60,004 bases of DNA, taken from Verrucomicrobiales bacterium (GTDB lineage Bacteria > Verrucomicrobiota > Verrucomicrobiia > Verrucomicrobiales > DEV007). Of this stretch, positions 45,971 through 53,876 are shown piece after piece (the stretch's first letter is position 1; each line of letters opens with the position of its first letter). The stretch spans positions 1 to 60,004 of the forward strand of contig JARGOD010000021.1 in assembly GCA_029210205.1 (NCBI GenBank), in the 5' to 3' direction. Position numbers and translations under genes: made by a program. The notes below the pieces were generated by a model. That model searched no databases, was not told the origin of the DNA, and was given only the letters and a program-made list of their open reading frames with translations.

Positions 45971-47152
45971 CTAGTCTAAGTGACCGATGTCTAACTGAGG
46001 GCGCCTGCGCTGTGCTTCAGGGTCAATTCGATGGACCCAGACACTCTGGACCAGTCCCATAAGGAACAGCAACACGATGATGAAAGTTCCGCCATAACTG
46101 ATAAAAGGCAGTGGAATACCGGTGATTGGCATGATGAGAAGATTCATCCCGACATTCTGGTAAATGTGAGCAAAGAGAAGCCCAACGACTCCGACTACCA
46201 GAAGCCGCCCAAGCATGTCACGGCTGTAAAACGCGACATAGATGCATTGCAGCAGCAGCAGGGTGAAGCCGCCAAGCATCAGTAGGGCACCGCGGAAACC
46301 CCATTCCTCAGCCAAAACCGGAAAGATAAAGTCATTGATTGCCGTGTCCGGAGAAATGAATCCTTTGTTGTTCACCGTTTCAGGATTTTTGAAACCTTTC
46401 CCACTCCATCCTCCACTTCCAATTGCGAGTAGGTTGTTGTAGGCACTGTAGGCCTCGGCAAGAATGTTTACTTTCTTGCCTTGGAGCATCTCGATCTGCG
46501 TCGTGATCCGCTTTTTCTGGTAATCCTTGAGCCCGAAAAAGAATGCAAAGGGAAGGAACATCGTCACGCTGAGAATGATAACGATCATGAAACGGAACGG
46601 AATATTCCCAATCAAGACCATCGCTCCAAACACTGGCACCCAGACAATGGCTGAACCGAAGTCTCCCTGCAAAAGGACGAACGCAAAAGGCACTAGAGCG
46701 ATGAGTCCTGAAACAGCGAGACGCAGGAAAGGGTTCCGCAAAATCGGATGCCAGCGATGCAAAGTGCAAAGGACAACCGCGAGAAGGATTAACCCTGCCG
46801 CAATCGCGAGCTGCGATGATTGAATCAAGACCGGACCAACACTGAGCCATGCTCGAGTCCCATTGATCTCAACTCCAAAAAAGGTGGTGAAAATGAGGAT
46901 CCCCACCGCGATGAGATAAACGGGGAGCCCGAGGAACTTTGTCCACTTGTAGTCCATGAGGCTCGTTGCCGTGAACACCATCAACCCGAGCAGGATCCAG
47001 TATACCTGATCCTTCCATTTCGTTGCGAGCTCGGCCTCTTCGCGCATCCAGCACGCGCTGTATATCGCAAACACTCCAAAAATGAGCAGGGCGATCATAT
47101 TGGCGATCAAAAGCCAATTCATGCCGAGAAATTTTCTAAAGAGAGGTGTCAT
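45971..47152 (-). CDS. rodA: RodA/FtsW-family peptidoglycan polymerase
   Basis: The 393-residue membrane protein has about ten helices and SEDS-family features: GTRAWLSVGPVLIQSSQLA, LLQGDFGSAIVWVPV, VLAEEWGFRGALLML and ITGIPLPFISYGGTF. It polymerises lipid II into glycan strands at the cell wall, with a partner class B penicillin-binding protein. The RodA subtype (wall elongation) fits best. No mreBCD or penicillin-binding gene is adjacent. It starts 3 nt after the stop of a degenerate ABC ATPase gene, so the two are probably co-expressed. Confidence 0.9.
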   Translation of the reverse strand: MTPLFRKFLGMNWLLIANMIALLIFGVFAIYSACWMREEAELATKWKDQVYWILLGLMVFTATSLMDYKWTKFLGLPVYLIAVGILIFTTFFGVEINGTRAWLSVGPVLIQSSQLAIAAGLILLAVVLCTLHRWHPILRNPFLRLAVSGLIALVPFAFVLLQGDFGSAIVWVPVFGAMVLIGNIPFRFMIVIILSVTMFLPFAFFFGLKDYQKKRITTQIEMLQGKKVNILAEAYSAYNNLLAIGSGGWSGKGFKNPETVNNKGFISPDTAINDFIFPVLAEEWGFRGALLMLGGFTLLLLQCIYVAFYSRDMLGRLLVVGVVGLLFAHIYQNVGMNLLIMPITGIPLPFISYGGTFIIVLLFLMGLVQSVWVHRIDPEAQRRRPQLDIGHLD

Positions 47153-47155
47153 CGA

Positions 47156-47938
47156 TCAAAGGCAGCAACTCACTAGTCGCCTCGTGTAATCATGTTGAGG
47201 ACGGTTGACGACAGACTCGGCGGGGCCAATTTCCAGCAATCGTCCCCGATGCAGTACACCGATAGCATCGCCTAATTGATGAGCGACTGCAAGGTCGTCT
47301 GTTGCGACAAAAAGCGTGAGGCCCATCTCTTCACGAAGGTGTCGAATCAAATTGAGCAATTCCGCTTCCTGCACCGCGTCAAGCCCCTGAGTGACTCCAT
47401 CACATATCAACAATTCAGGACCGATCAGCAGCGCCCGTGCAATCGCAGCCTGCTGACGCTCAACCGCGTCAAGTTCGGCTGGATACAACGGGCGAATAAC
47501 TTCAGGAAGCCCACACAGGACCATTGCGGCCTCCGTCCGACGCTGCCATTCCTCACGCGATTCTTTGGGGTACCATAGCCGCAGTACCTCGAGAAACATC
47601 TGATCAATCGTCATCTCGGGGCTGAGCTGTCCGGCGCGATCTGAAAAGACCGCCTGGACCTTCCGCCTCAGTTTTCGAAAGTGACGGTCTCCAAGCGCGG
47701 TCGTCTCTACCTCCGCAAGAGTGATTGTTCCGGAAGCAACTTCCTTCAGCTTCAGCACCGCCATGACAATGGCCCTTTTCCCACTGTTCTCCTCCCCGAC
47801 GAGACTGAGGCTTTTCCCCTTTTCAATCTCGAACGAAATGTCTTCGACAAGCATCTTCTCCGAGATGTCATAGCGAAACCAGTGCCGCCGTCGTCGCTGC
47901 TGGAGCAGAGTCAAATTTTCGACTTCAAGGTATGTCAT
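47156..47938 (-). CDS. ABC ATPase homologue with degenerate catalytic motifs
   Basis: The 260-residue protein aligns with OppD/OppF-type ATPases (VQAVFSDRAGQLSPEMTI; C-terminal EIGPAESVVNRPQHDYTRRL), but nearly every active-site motif is altered. Walker A is GEENSGKR (48-55), with Arg in place of Ser/Thr. The Q-loop FQD is FSD (98-100). The signature LSGGQ is LDAVE (156-160). Walker B LLxxDE is LLICDG (176-181), losing the catalytic Glu. The H-loop His is replaced in FVATDDL. The frame is intact and the fold is preserved, so it is a retained pseudo-ATPase rather than a decaying gene. It is 3 nt upstream of rodA. A regulatory or scaffolding role is inferred. Confidence 0.85.
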   Translation of the reverse strand: MTYLEVENLTLLQQRRRRHWFRYDISEKMLVEDISFEIEKGKSLSLVGEENSGKRAIVMAVLKLKEVASGTITLAEVETTALGDRHFRKLRRKVQAVFSDRAGQLSPEMTIDQMFLEVLRLWYPKESREEWQRRTEAAMVLCGLPEVIRPLYPAELDAVERQQAAIARALLIGPELLICDGVTQGLDAVQEAELLNLIRHLREEMGLTLFVATDDLAVAHQLGDAIGVLHRGRLLEIGPAESVVNRPQHDYTRRLVSCCL

Positions 47939-48050
47939 GCCTTATCATACTAACCAAATCAGGTCAGAGGAGCAATCGCGATCCTGCCTGAAAATGGGTC
48001 CGGATTTGCTTGCGAAGCGGGGTCGCCGCAGGAACATTCCAAGACTAATC

Positions 48051-48524
48051 ATGAGTCGCTCACGTCTTACCGTCCTTCCTTTGCTCGCCGTAGCGCTGTT
48101 CCTCAGCAGCTGCGCAACGCAATCCGGCGTTGAGAAGCGGATCGAAAAAAACCCGCAGCTCTACAGCAAGCTGAGTGGCAGCGATCGGGAACTAGTCCGA
48201 AGAGGCGAAGTGAAAGAACGCATGTCACAGGAGGCTGTTTTTCTCGCCTGGGGACGACCCGATCAAGTCATGAGCGGAGGAAGAAACGGCCAATCGACCG
48301 AGAAATGGGCTTACTTCAGCAGCCGGCCAGTGAACAATTTCAATGTTGGAGTGGGCATGGGATCGTCCCATTCGTTTTACACTAATTTCGGCATACACCC
48401 TCGATACGGCTATAGTTTTGGTCCAGGATGGAATTTCGGGAGCAGCGTGGATTTCGTCCAGCAGATTACGAAGCAGGTGGAATTCAGCAATGGTCGAGTC
48501 ACGGCCTGGCAGCGTACGCAATGA
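48051..48524 (+). CDS. Small lipoprotein of unknown function
   Basis: The 157-residue protein has a lipoprotein signal ending LFLSSC (Cys at about 20), then a helical part and a short SmpA/BamE-like segment (ERMSQEAVFLAWGRPDQVMSGG, where the 'WGRPDQV' piece is typical). The C-terminal half is Gly/Ser/aromatic-rich (FNVGVGMGSSHSFYTNF). Probably an outer-membrane or periplasmic lipoprotein. I chose the start at 48051 because it gives the signal peptide; the longer open frame adds 38 unrelated residues. It is divergent from the pseudo-ATPase gene. The moaA gene starts 52 nt after its stop, same strand. Confidence 0.75.
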   Translation: MSRSRLTVLPLLAVALFLSSCATQSGVEKRIEKNPQLYSKLSGSDRELVRRGEVKERMSQEAVFLAWGRPDQVMSGGRNGQSTEKWAYFSSRPVNNFNVGVGMGSSHSFYTNFGIHPRYGYSFGPGWNFGSSVDFVQQITKQVEFSNGRVTAWQRTQ

Positions 48525-48576
48525 AACAAACCGCCATGGATATCACGTTCACGCCCATAGCTACTCTTTTTCAGTG

Positions 48577-49581
48577 ATGGAAGATCGCTTCGGACATCTC
48601 ATCAGCTATCTGCGTGTCTCCGTGACAGACCGCTGCAACGAGCGTTGCCAATACTGCATGCCGCAGGAGGAACAGGAATGGCTCACTCGCGACGAAGTTC
48701 TCAGCTATGAGGAAATGCTTCGCGTCATTCGTGTCGGCGCGGGTCTTGGTATTTCAAAGATTCGAGTCACGGGCGGCGAACCTCTCACTCGTCGGAACGT
48801 TCTTTGGTTCTTTGAACAAATCAACGGGATCGAAGGCATCAACGACATCGGAATTTCCACCAACGGCACTCTCCTCGGGAAGACCACAAAGGAGGGCATT
48901 ACGACTGCGCAGGCGCTCAAGAACGCCGGGGTTCGCACCGTGAATGTCTCTCTCGACACGCTCGACCCAAAAGAGTATGCCGAGGCCACAGGCCGCGACC
49001 TCTTCCATGAAGCCGTTGCTGGAATCGATGCCGCGAGGAAAGCCGGGTTTGAAAAAATCAAAATCAACTCGGTCCTCATGCGTCACCGGAATGAGCACGA
49101 GCTATGGGATCTCATCGAGTTTGCTCGAGAGCGGGATCTCCTTCTACGTTTTATCGAGCTGATGCCGGTCAGCACGACACAGGTTCTGAGCGAGCAAAAC
49201 TTCCTCCCATCGGGAGAGGCTAAAAAGCTCATCGAATTTCGCCTTGGCAAGCTCAAGGCTCGCCCTGACATTCGCACCAACGGCCCCGCGACTTACTACG
49301 AAGTGCCGGAGACAGGTCAAATCGTCGGATTCATCGGTGCAATGACAAACCTGCATTTTTGCGAGAGCTGCAACAAGCTTCGCCTCACCTGTGAAGGCAA
49401 GCTTCGCCCATGTCTCGGCAGTCACCTCGAATTCGACATGCGCGAAGTGCTGAGGGATCAGGAAATGACTGATGATGACGTCGCCAAATTTTTCATGAAC
49501 GTCGTCGCGCGTAAACCTGAGATGCACGAGTTCCGTGAAAACTATCAACCCGGTCGCAAGATGATCGCGATTGGCGGGTAA
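48577..49581 (+). CDS. moaA: GTP 3',8-cyclase, molybdenum cofactor synthesis
   Basis: A radical-SAM enzyme of 334 residues that turns GTP into 3',8-cyclo-dihydro-GTP, the first step of molybdopterin synthesis, in the cytosol. The radical-SAM cluster cysteines are C20, C24 and C27 (CNERCQYC). The second cluster has C262, C265 and C279, with the family C-x2-C-x13-C spacing. The protein ends in Gly-Gly, as required in MoaA. I chose the start at 48577 (MEDRFGHLIS); the open frame extends into the upstream lipoprotein gene, but the family N-terminus fixes this ATG. moaC, the next enzyme, is 1.1 kb downstream, separated by a DUF6807 gene on the other strand. Confidence 0.95.
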   Translation: MEDRFGHLISYLRVSVTDRCNERCQYCMPQEEQEWLTRDEVLSYEEMLRVIRVGAGLGISKIRVTGGEPLTRRNVLWFFEQINGIEGINDIGISTNGTLLGKTTKEGITTAQALKNAGVRTVNVSLDTLDPKEYAEATGRDLFHEAVAGIDAARKAGFEKIKINSVLMRHRNEHELWDLIEFARERDLLLRFIELMPVSTTQVLSEQNFLPSGEAKKLIEFRLGKLKARPDIRTNGPATYYEVPETGQIVGFIGAMTNLHFCESCNKLRLTCEGKLRPCLGSHLEFDMREVLRDQEMTDDDVAKFFMNVVARKPEMHEFRENYQPGRKMIAIGG

Positions 49582-49615
49582 CGCGCTGAGCGCACCTTTA
49601 AACTTGAACTTCTAA

Positions 49616-49631
49616 CCTTGAACGTTCAAGG
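49616..49631. terminator. Perfect 16-bp palindrome between convergent genes
   Basis: CCTTGAACGTTCAAGG is a perfect palindrome midway between the moaA stop (49581) and the DUF6807 stop (49650). GCGCTGAGCGC (49583-49593) nearby is another small dyad. Together they may end transcription from both sides. No T-tract of normal length follows, so the assignment is tentative. Confidence 0.4.
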
Positions 49632-49649
49632 GGCTGGTTTTGACCCCAA

Positions 49650-50549
49650 CTATTGGATATCAGGCTCCTCGCCATCAAACACGATATAGCGAAACTTTGA
49701 GACATACTCGTCGCCGGGCTCAATCGTGAATGGCTCTTCTACCATTGGAGCAAAAACAAAGTAAGGCTTCGCCGGATGGAGTCTCACCCACTGCGGATAG
49801 CGAAAGTTCTGCTTATCCTGCAACGCCACGATTCCGCAGGGATCTCCGTCAATCTCGCCTGACATCTGTACCCATTCGGGTCGGGTATGATTTCCATCGG
49901 TCCGCCCATGACCTTCGCTGGTTTCCATCAGGCTATCTTCCTCCCCCATCCATTCGCGGCTCCCGCGAATCGCCATGCCACCGTAGTGATATTTCTCGAT
50001 TTCCAACGGGCTCTCGCCGATCACTTTCTGGGTCGAGGTCAGATCGATGCAATAGTCACTCTTTCTTATCTGAACCTGAACCTCCCAGGTCTCGCTGAGC
50101 ACTGACTTCGCTCCACCGGGGGCCTTCAGGTCCTCCCATCGATGCTTCACGACAAATCCGGCAGCATTGTCCTCCTCAACCAGCTCAATAATTTCATCAA
50201 AGTGAACCTTCCCAGCCTTCTTCTTTTCATTCCAGAATTCGGGCTTCCGTCCTTCGTAGCTCGTCTTCGTCCACGCAAAGAAGAGCCCGTGCTGGTGCGG
50301 ATGGTCCGGCGCGAAGTCATCGGTGACCTGCTTTCCTGACGGCGTGTAGATCGGGTGAATATAACCGGTGCGCGTATAAACTGGATCATTCTCCGCGGCG
50401 TCGGCAGTCGGTGCCTTGTTGTAAACGAGCACGATGGCATTGCCGTTTAGAATCGTGATTGTCTCGTCGGTTTCTTTCACGCTCAGCTCCCCGGCATAGG
50501 CGTTGCTGAATGAAAAGAGCACTAGAGCAAACAGGAAAGTCCATTTCAT
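49650..50549 (-). CDS. DUF6807 family protein, secreted
   Basis: The 299-residue protein has a signal peptide ([17 protein letters not shown]) and the DUF6807 pattern: [29 protein letters not shown], and RPEWVQMSG. The HPHQHGLF segment contains clustered histidines that could bind a metal. The family is abundant in planctomycetes and verrucomicrobia and is often encoded near carbohydrate-breakdown genes, with no known reaction. Here it sits between moaA and moaC on the opposite strand. Confidence 0.88.
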   Translation of the reverse strand: MKWTFLFALVLFSFSNAYAGELSVKETDETITILNGNAIVLVYNKAPTADAAENDPVYTRTGYIHPIYTPSGKQVTDDFAPDHPHQHGLFFAWTKTSYEGRKPEFWNEKKKAGKVHFDEIIELVEEDNAAGFVVKHRWEDLKAPGGAKSVLSETWEVQVQIRKSDYCIDLTSTQKVIGESPLEIEKYHYGGMAIRGSREWMGEEDSLMETSEGHGRTDGNHTRPEWVQMSGEIDGDPCGIVALQDKQNFRYPQWVRLHPAKPYFVFAPMVEEPFTIEPGDEYVSKFRYIVFDGEEPDIQ

Positions 50550-50636
50550 GGAGGAAACTCTACGATATAAATATTCCCTTACTATAACGCAGTCACGGAA
50601 ACGGGATGGCGAAAACGAGGGAACTGAATTCGACGC

Positions 50637-50690
50637 CTACTTTCCTACTTTCCTACTTTCCTACTTTCCTACTTTCCTACTTTCCTACTT
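50637..50690 (+). repeat. 8-bp tandem repeat (CTACTTTC) before moaC
   Basis: Six perfect CTACTTTC units plus a partial seventh (50637-50690), ending 25 bp before the moaC ATG. The unit length is not a multiple of three, so copy-number change would shift any frame crossing it and alter promoter or ribosome-site spacing. Confidence 0.9.
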
Positions 50691-50715
50691 CTCCATCCCA
50701 CCCTTTACTTCACGC

Positions 50716-51177
50716 ATGTCCGATCCTTCCCTCACTCACCTCCGCGAAGATGGCAGCGCCGCTATGGTCGACGTTTCGGAAAAACCTGTTGTTAGGCGGG
50801 AAGCAACCGCAAAAGGATTCATCGAGCTGCAAGCCGCAACCATTTCCGCGATCAGCGAAGGTGAACTACCAAAGGGTGACGTCCTCGCCGTCGCACGTAT
50901 CGCCGGGATTCAGGCAGCAAAAAAAACGGCGGACTTGATCCCGCTTTGTCACCAGCTCCCCCTCACCAAAGTGGCCGTCGATTTTGAGATCCGGGATGAC
51001 GGTGTCAGGATCATTGCAACGGTGAGAACCGATGCGAAAACCGGCGTCGAAATGGAAGCCCTCACAGCTGTTTCCACGGCAGCCCTCACGATCTACGACA
51101 TGTGCAAAGCTATCGATAAAGCGATGACAATCCGCGAAGTTACTCTGGCCGAAAAGTCGAAGGCCCCTCTAACCTGA
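50716..51177 (+). CDS. moaC: Cyclic pyranopterin monophosphate synthase
   Basis: A 153-residue protein that, with MoaA, makes cyclic pyranopterin monophosphate in molybdenum-cofactor synthesis. Family motifs are [14 protein letters not shown] (70-83), [15 protein letters not shown] (106-120) and YDMCKAID (127-134). The ATG at 50716 matches the family N-terminus ([16 protein letters not shown]). An in-frame open stretch continues upstream through the 8-bp repeat to 50503, but it encodes only repeat-derived peptide. It is convergent with a small membrane protein gene, with no gap between the stops (51177/51178). Confidence 0.95.
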   Translation: MSDPSLTHLREDGSAAMVDVSEKPVVRREATAKGFIELQAATISAISEGELPKGDVLAVARIAGIQAAKKTADLIPLCHQLPLTKVAVDFEIRDDGVRIIATVRTDAKTGVEMEALTAVSTAALTIYDMCKAIDKAMTIREVTLAEKSKAPLT

Positions 51178-51438
51178 TCACTTCACGTGATAGGTCACGA
51201 GCAGCGAAAAAAAGAATACCGCGAGAAAAACGGGGATTCCCGTGTAGGCGATGATGTGAAGTTTGTCAGTTCTCAGCTTCTCTGGTGGAAACCCTGGAAA
51301 AACCGTCGCGCCAAATTTGAGATTGAGACGCGCGTAGAGTGAGGCTCCTGCGAAGGCGAGAAGAAAAAGTCCCACAAAAATCTGGGCCGGCACCGGCATG
51401 GTATCGAAGACAAGTGAAAGATTGGTCCAGCGTTCCAT
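51178..51438 (-). CDS. Small two-helix membrane protein
   Basis: An 86-residue protein with two hydrophobic segments (about 18-36, IFVGLFLLAFAGASLYARL, and about 64-84, IAYTGIPVFLAVFFFSLLV). No family is recognised. The stop is directly next to the moaC stop on the opposite strand. It is 18 nt after the FAH-family gene on the same strand and may be its co-transcribed partner. Confidence 0.6.
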   Translation of the reverse strand: MERWTNLSLVFDTMPVPAQIFVGLFLLAFAGASLYARLNLKFGATVFPGFPPEKLRTDKLHIIAYTGIPVFLAVFFFSLLVTYHVK

Positions 51439-51456
51439 AATAGCAGTCGTGACGGA

Positions 51457-52314
51457 TTAAGACCAAGCCTGGGCAACCTGACGGGACTGACCGAGACCCT
51501 CAATTCCCAGTTCGACGACGTCGCCGGGCTTCATGAATTGTGGCGGATTGAACCCCATCCCAACCCCGGGGGGAGTGCCGGTAGAAACGATGTCGCCGGG
51601 TTCGAGCGTCATGAAACGACTGAGATAACTGACAAGATGAGCAATCCCAAAAATCAACTTACTGGAGTTACCGTCCTGCTTTGTTTCTCCATTCACGGTC
51701 AGCCACATCTTGAGTTTCTCAGGATCGGGGATCTCATCAGAAGTGGCCACGAAAGGGCCTATCGGAGCAAAAGTGTCACAGCTTTTTCCCTTCACCCACT
51801 GTCCGCCGCGCTCGAGTTGGAACTCACGCTCGCTGTAATCATTGTGAAGCACATATCCGGCGACGTGATCGAGCGCATCGTCTTCGCTCACATAGCTCGC
51901 TTTTTTTCCGACGACAAAAGCAAGCTCGACTTCCCAGTCAGCCTTCTTGCTATCACGCGGTATCACGACATCATCGTTTGGCCCAACGATCGCACTGGTC
52001 GCTTTGAAAAATACAATCGGCTCTTTGGGAATGTCCATTCCCGCTTCTTCAGCATGATCAGAAAAGTTTAGTCCGATACAGATCAACTTTCCAGGCCGCG
52101 CCGTGGCAGGCCCCAGTCGGGTTTCGTTCGAAACAACTGGTGCGGCGGCGGCATTTTCATCAGCCCATCCTTTGAGGCTCTCAAGATTAGAAGGATCTCC
52201 AAAAAATTGATCATTCCAATCCATTCCGAAGCCGGAAGCATCGATGCGCTTTCCATCCTCCAGTTGAAGGCCAGGTTTCTCAGATCCGGGGTTACCAAAG
52301 CGAAGCAATTTCAT
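51457..52314 (-). CDS. Fumarylacetoacetate hydrolase family protein
   Basis: The 285-residue protein has FAH-family features: ICIGLNFSDHAEEAG, PIVFFKATSAIVGPND, DWEVELAFVVGK (metal-ligand acidic residues), GYVLHNDYSEREFQ, and GDIVSTGTPPGVGMG. Members hydrolyse or decarboxylate acylpyruvates or beta-diketones in aromatic and related catabolism; the exact substrate cannot be told. I chose the start at 52314 (MKLLRFGNPG); a start 48 bases upstream is also open. It lies 63 nt after the transglutaminase-like gene. Confidence 0.9.
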   Translation of the reverse strand: MKLLRFGNPGSEKPGLQLEDGKRIDASGFGMDWNDQFFGDPSNLESLKGWADENAAAAPVVSNETRLGPATARPGKLICIGLNFSDHAEEAGMDIPKEPIVFFKATSAIVGPNDDVVIPRDSKKADWEVELAFVVGKKASYVSEDDALDHVAGYVLHNDYSEREFQLERGGQWVKGKSCDTFAPIGPFVATSDEIPDPEKLKMWLTVNGETKQDGNSSKLIFGIAHLVSYLSRFMTLEPGDIVSTGTPPGVGMGFNPPQFMKPGDVVELGIEGLGQSRQVAQAWS

Positions 52315-52377
52315 CGCAGCGACCCTAGCGACGCCTATGGTCGACGTCAACTGACAGAGCAAGAGAGTTTGCGGAAC

Positions 52378-53604
52378 CTAGCGGAGTGAGAGCGTCGGAG
52401 CCTTCAGATCGTTGCGAACCGGAAGCTTTCGCCAGAGGCTCGGAGAGAAATAGTCCCGGCGAAAGTCGGATTCATCAGCTTCTGTAAAATAGAGGTTCTC
52501 CCGATCGAAAAGCTGCTCAGGTTGGTAGAAAGCGGCCGCCTTCGAAGCGATCACTAAATTTTCAAGGGTGATGTTGTCCTGAAGGGTCGACTCTAACACA
52601 TACTGTCGATCACCTGATTTCACGACCACCCATGCGTGCTGTCCAATGTTGCCGTTCCATCCGATGGCAACCCGCGCCTCAAAGCCGGCTGAAATCAGAG
52701 CATCCGCGAGAAGAATTGAGGTGTCCTCACAGTCCCCGGCTTTTTCGTCCCAGGTCTGACGGGAATTTTTCCAAACCTCACGCTCCTTCTCATCGGAGTG
52801 ATCTTGATCCAATTGATAGTCACATTGGTCTGTAATTCGTTGCCACAGCGCCATGATCCTTTGCTCACTCGACATCTGAGATGCGACCTCAGGCTGCTCC
52901 ATGAGCTTGAATCCGTCAAAAAAGTCGGGAGCCCGCTTGATCGTTCCGCTCGTGTCTGCCGCGAGGATATCAAAAGGCAATTCGCAATAAGGGCAGGAAA
53001 GAATAAGGGTTCGTGACTCCTTTTCGACCTCAAGCGCGTGGACTTTGCCGCAATGAGGACATTGATTGAAAAATCGCCCTCCTTCTTCGTTCGCCGCTCT
53101 CAGGGAAAACGCGGGTATCCTCCGGGCCATCACGGCGAGCGCTCCGAGCCGGCGTCCATGAGTGAACACCGCCGTGTTCACCGTATTGAAGTCCGGACTC
53201 GCCACTGCTGTCCATCCCGCCAATTTTCCAAGCAATTCTTCCCTGCTTCCGGAAGTCACTAAGTTTGCAGCTAAATATTGCGCGCCAGGAAACTGGGACT
53301 GGAGATCATTAAAAACCACGTCCAACTCTATCTCTTCGGGACGCGGATGCTCACCGACAAATGCGCGGAGGAAAGTCTGGATATCATCGTCAACACCGGC
53401 CTGATCAACATTTAGCGGAACGCGGGCACGATTAATGTGAGCAATCGCATCAGAGCGAAAACCACGTTGATAACTCTCGTCCACCTCCGGAAGGGGGCGG
53501 AGCAGGTTGGCTAAATCAAATCCTCCCGACTGTTTCGAGCCAAAGGAGTAAGCGATCAGCGCGGCGACCAGGAAGCCGCCGAAGCATAGAAGGCCTCGGA
53601 CCAT
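52378..53604 (-). CDS. Membrane-anchored transglutaminase-like protein with zinc ribbon
   Basis: The 408-residue protein has one N-terminal helix (GLLCFGGFLVAALIAYSFG), an unassigned helical region (about 45-170), a rubredoxin-like zinc ribbon (CPHCGK at about 182-187 and CPYCEL at about 204-209), and a transglutaminase-like core with Cys in AGDCEDTS (about 292) and His in GQHAWVVV (about 325). The third catalytic position reads YVLESTL, with Glu in place of the usual Asp. It is unrelated in layout to the two operon transglutaminases. It may be a periplasmic peptidase. The region before the gene contains several inverted repeats. Confidence 0.75.
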   Translation of the reverse strand: MVRGLLCFGGFLVAALIAYSFGSKQSGGFDLANLLRPLPEVDESYQRGFRSDAIAHINRARVPLNVDQAGVDDDIQTFLRAFVGEHPRPEEIELDVVFNDLQSQFPGAQYLAANLVTSGSREELLGKLAGWTAVASPDFNTVNTAVFTHGRRLGALAVMARRIPAFSLRAANEEGGRFFNQCPHCGKVHALEVEKESRTLILSCPYCELPFDILAADTSGTIKRAPDFFDGFKLMEQPEVASQMSSEQRIMALWQRITDQCDYQLDQDHSDEKEREVWKNSRQTWDEKAGDCEDTSILLADALISAGFEARVAIGWNGNIGQHAWVVVKSGDRQYVLESTLQDNITLENLVIASKAAAFYQPEQLFDRENLYFTEADESDFRRDYFSPSLWRKLPVRNDLKAPTLSLR

Positions 53605-53628
53605 TAAAATCTGTTGTGTTTGTGTGCA

Positions 53629-53660
53629 CGCTCTTCAGGACGTGTTAAATCTGAAGAGCG
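53629..53660. promoter_or_regulatory. 10-bp inverted repeat upstream of the zinc-ribbon transglutaminase gene
   Basis: CGCTCTTCAG (53629-53638) and CTGAAGAGCG (53651-53660) form perfect 10-bp arms around a 12-nt spacer, 25 bp before the ATG at 53604 (minus strand). It has the form of a regulator site or a 5' UTR hairpin. There is no T-tract after it, so it is not a terminator. Confidence 0.5.
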
Positions 53661-53693
53661 ATCGGTTGTGTTATGGTAATTATAAACCCATCT

Positions 53694-53705
53694 CACCCGC
53701 GGGTG
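53694..53705. promoter_or_regulatory. 12-bp perfect palindrome
   Basis: CACCCGCGGGTG is a perfect 12-bp palindrome, in the same 272-bp gap as the other dyads. A dimeric regulator site is possible; nothing more can be read. Confidence 0.35.
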
Positions 53706-53725
53706 CAAATCATTTTATCCTGATC

Positions 53726-53754
53726 ATACAAAAAAGCGATCTTTTTGTATCGCT
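53726..53754 (-). terminator. Overlapping hairpins after the ZnuA-like gene
   Basis: Two overlapping inverted repeats share bases. ATACAAAAA (53726-53734) pairs with TTTTTGTAT (53742-53750), and AGCGAT (53735-53740) pairs with ATCGCT (53749-53754). Read on the minus strand, the second gives a 6-bp stem followed by a run of T, a weak terminator for the ZnuA-like gene. The two structures exclude each other. Confidence 0.45.
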
Positions 53755-53876
53755 AAGCTTTTCATGCATCTTAAAAACGAAGAAAAACGTCAAAGAGGCG
53801 GGGAATCCCCGGAGACGACTCCACCAACCCGTCCCCTATTCCCTGCCATCTGGAAAGTTTCAGGTTCCTGTCTTTT

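Noticed and set aside
50503..50715. A longer moaC start upstream of the octamer repeat
   Set aside because: The extension encodes repeat-derived peptide (Phe/Leu/Ser/Tyr) with no family similarity, while the ATG at 50716 matches the MoaC N-terminus.
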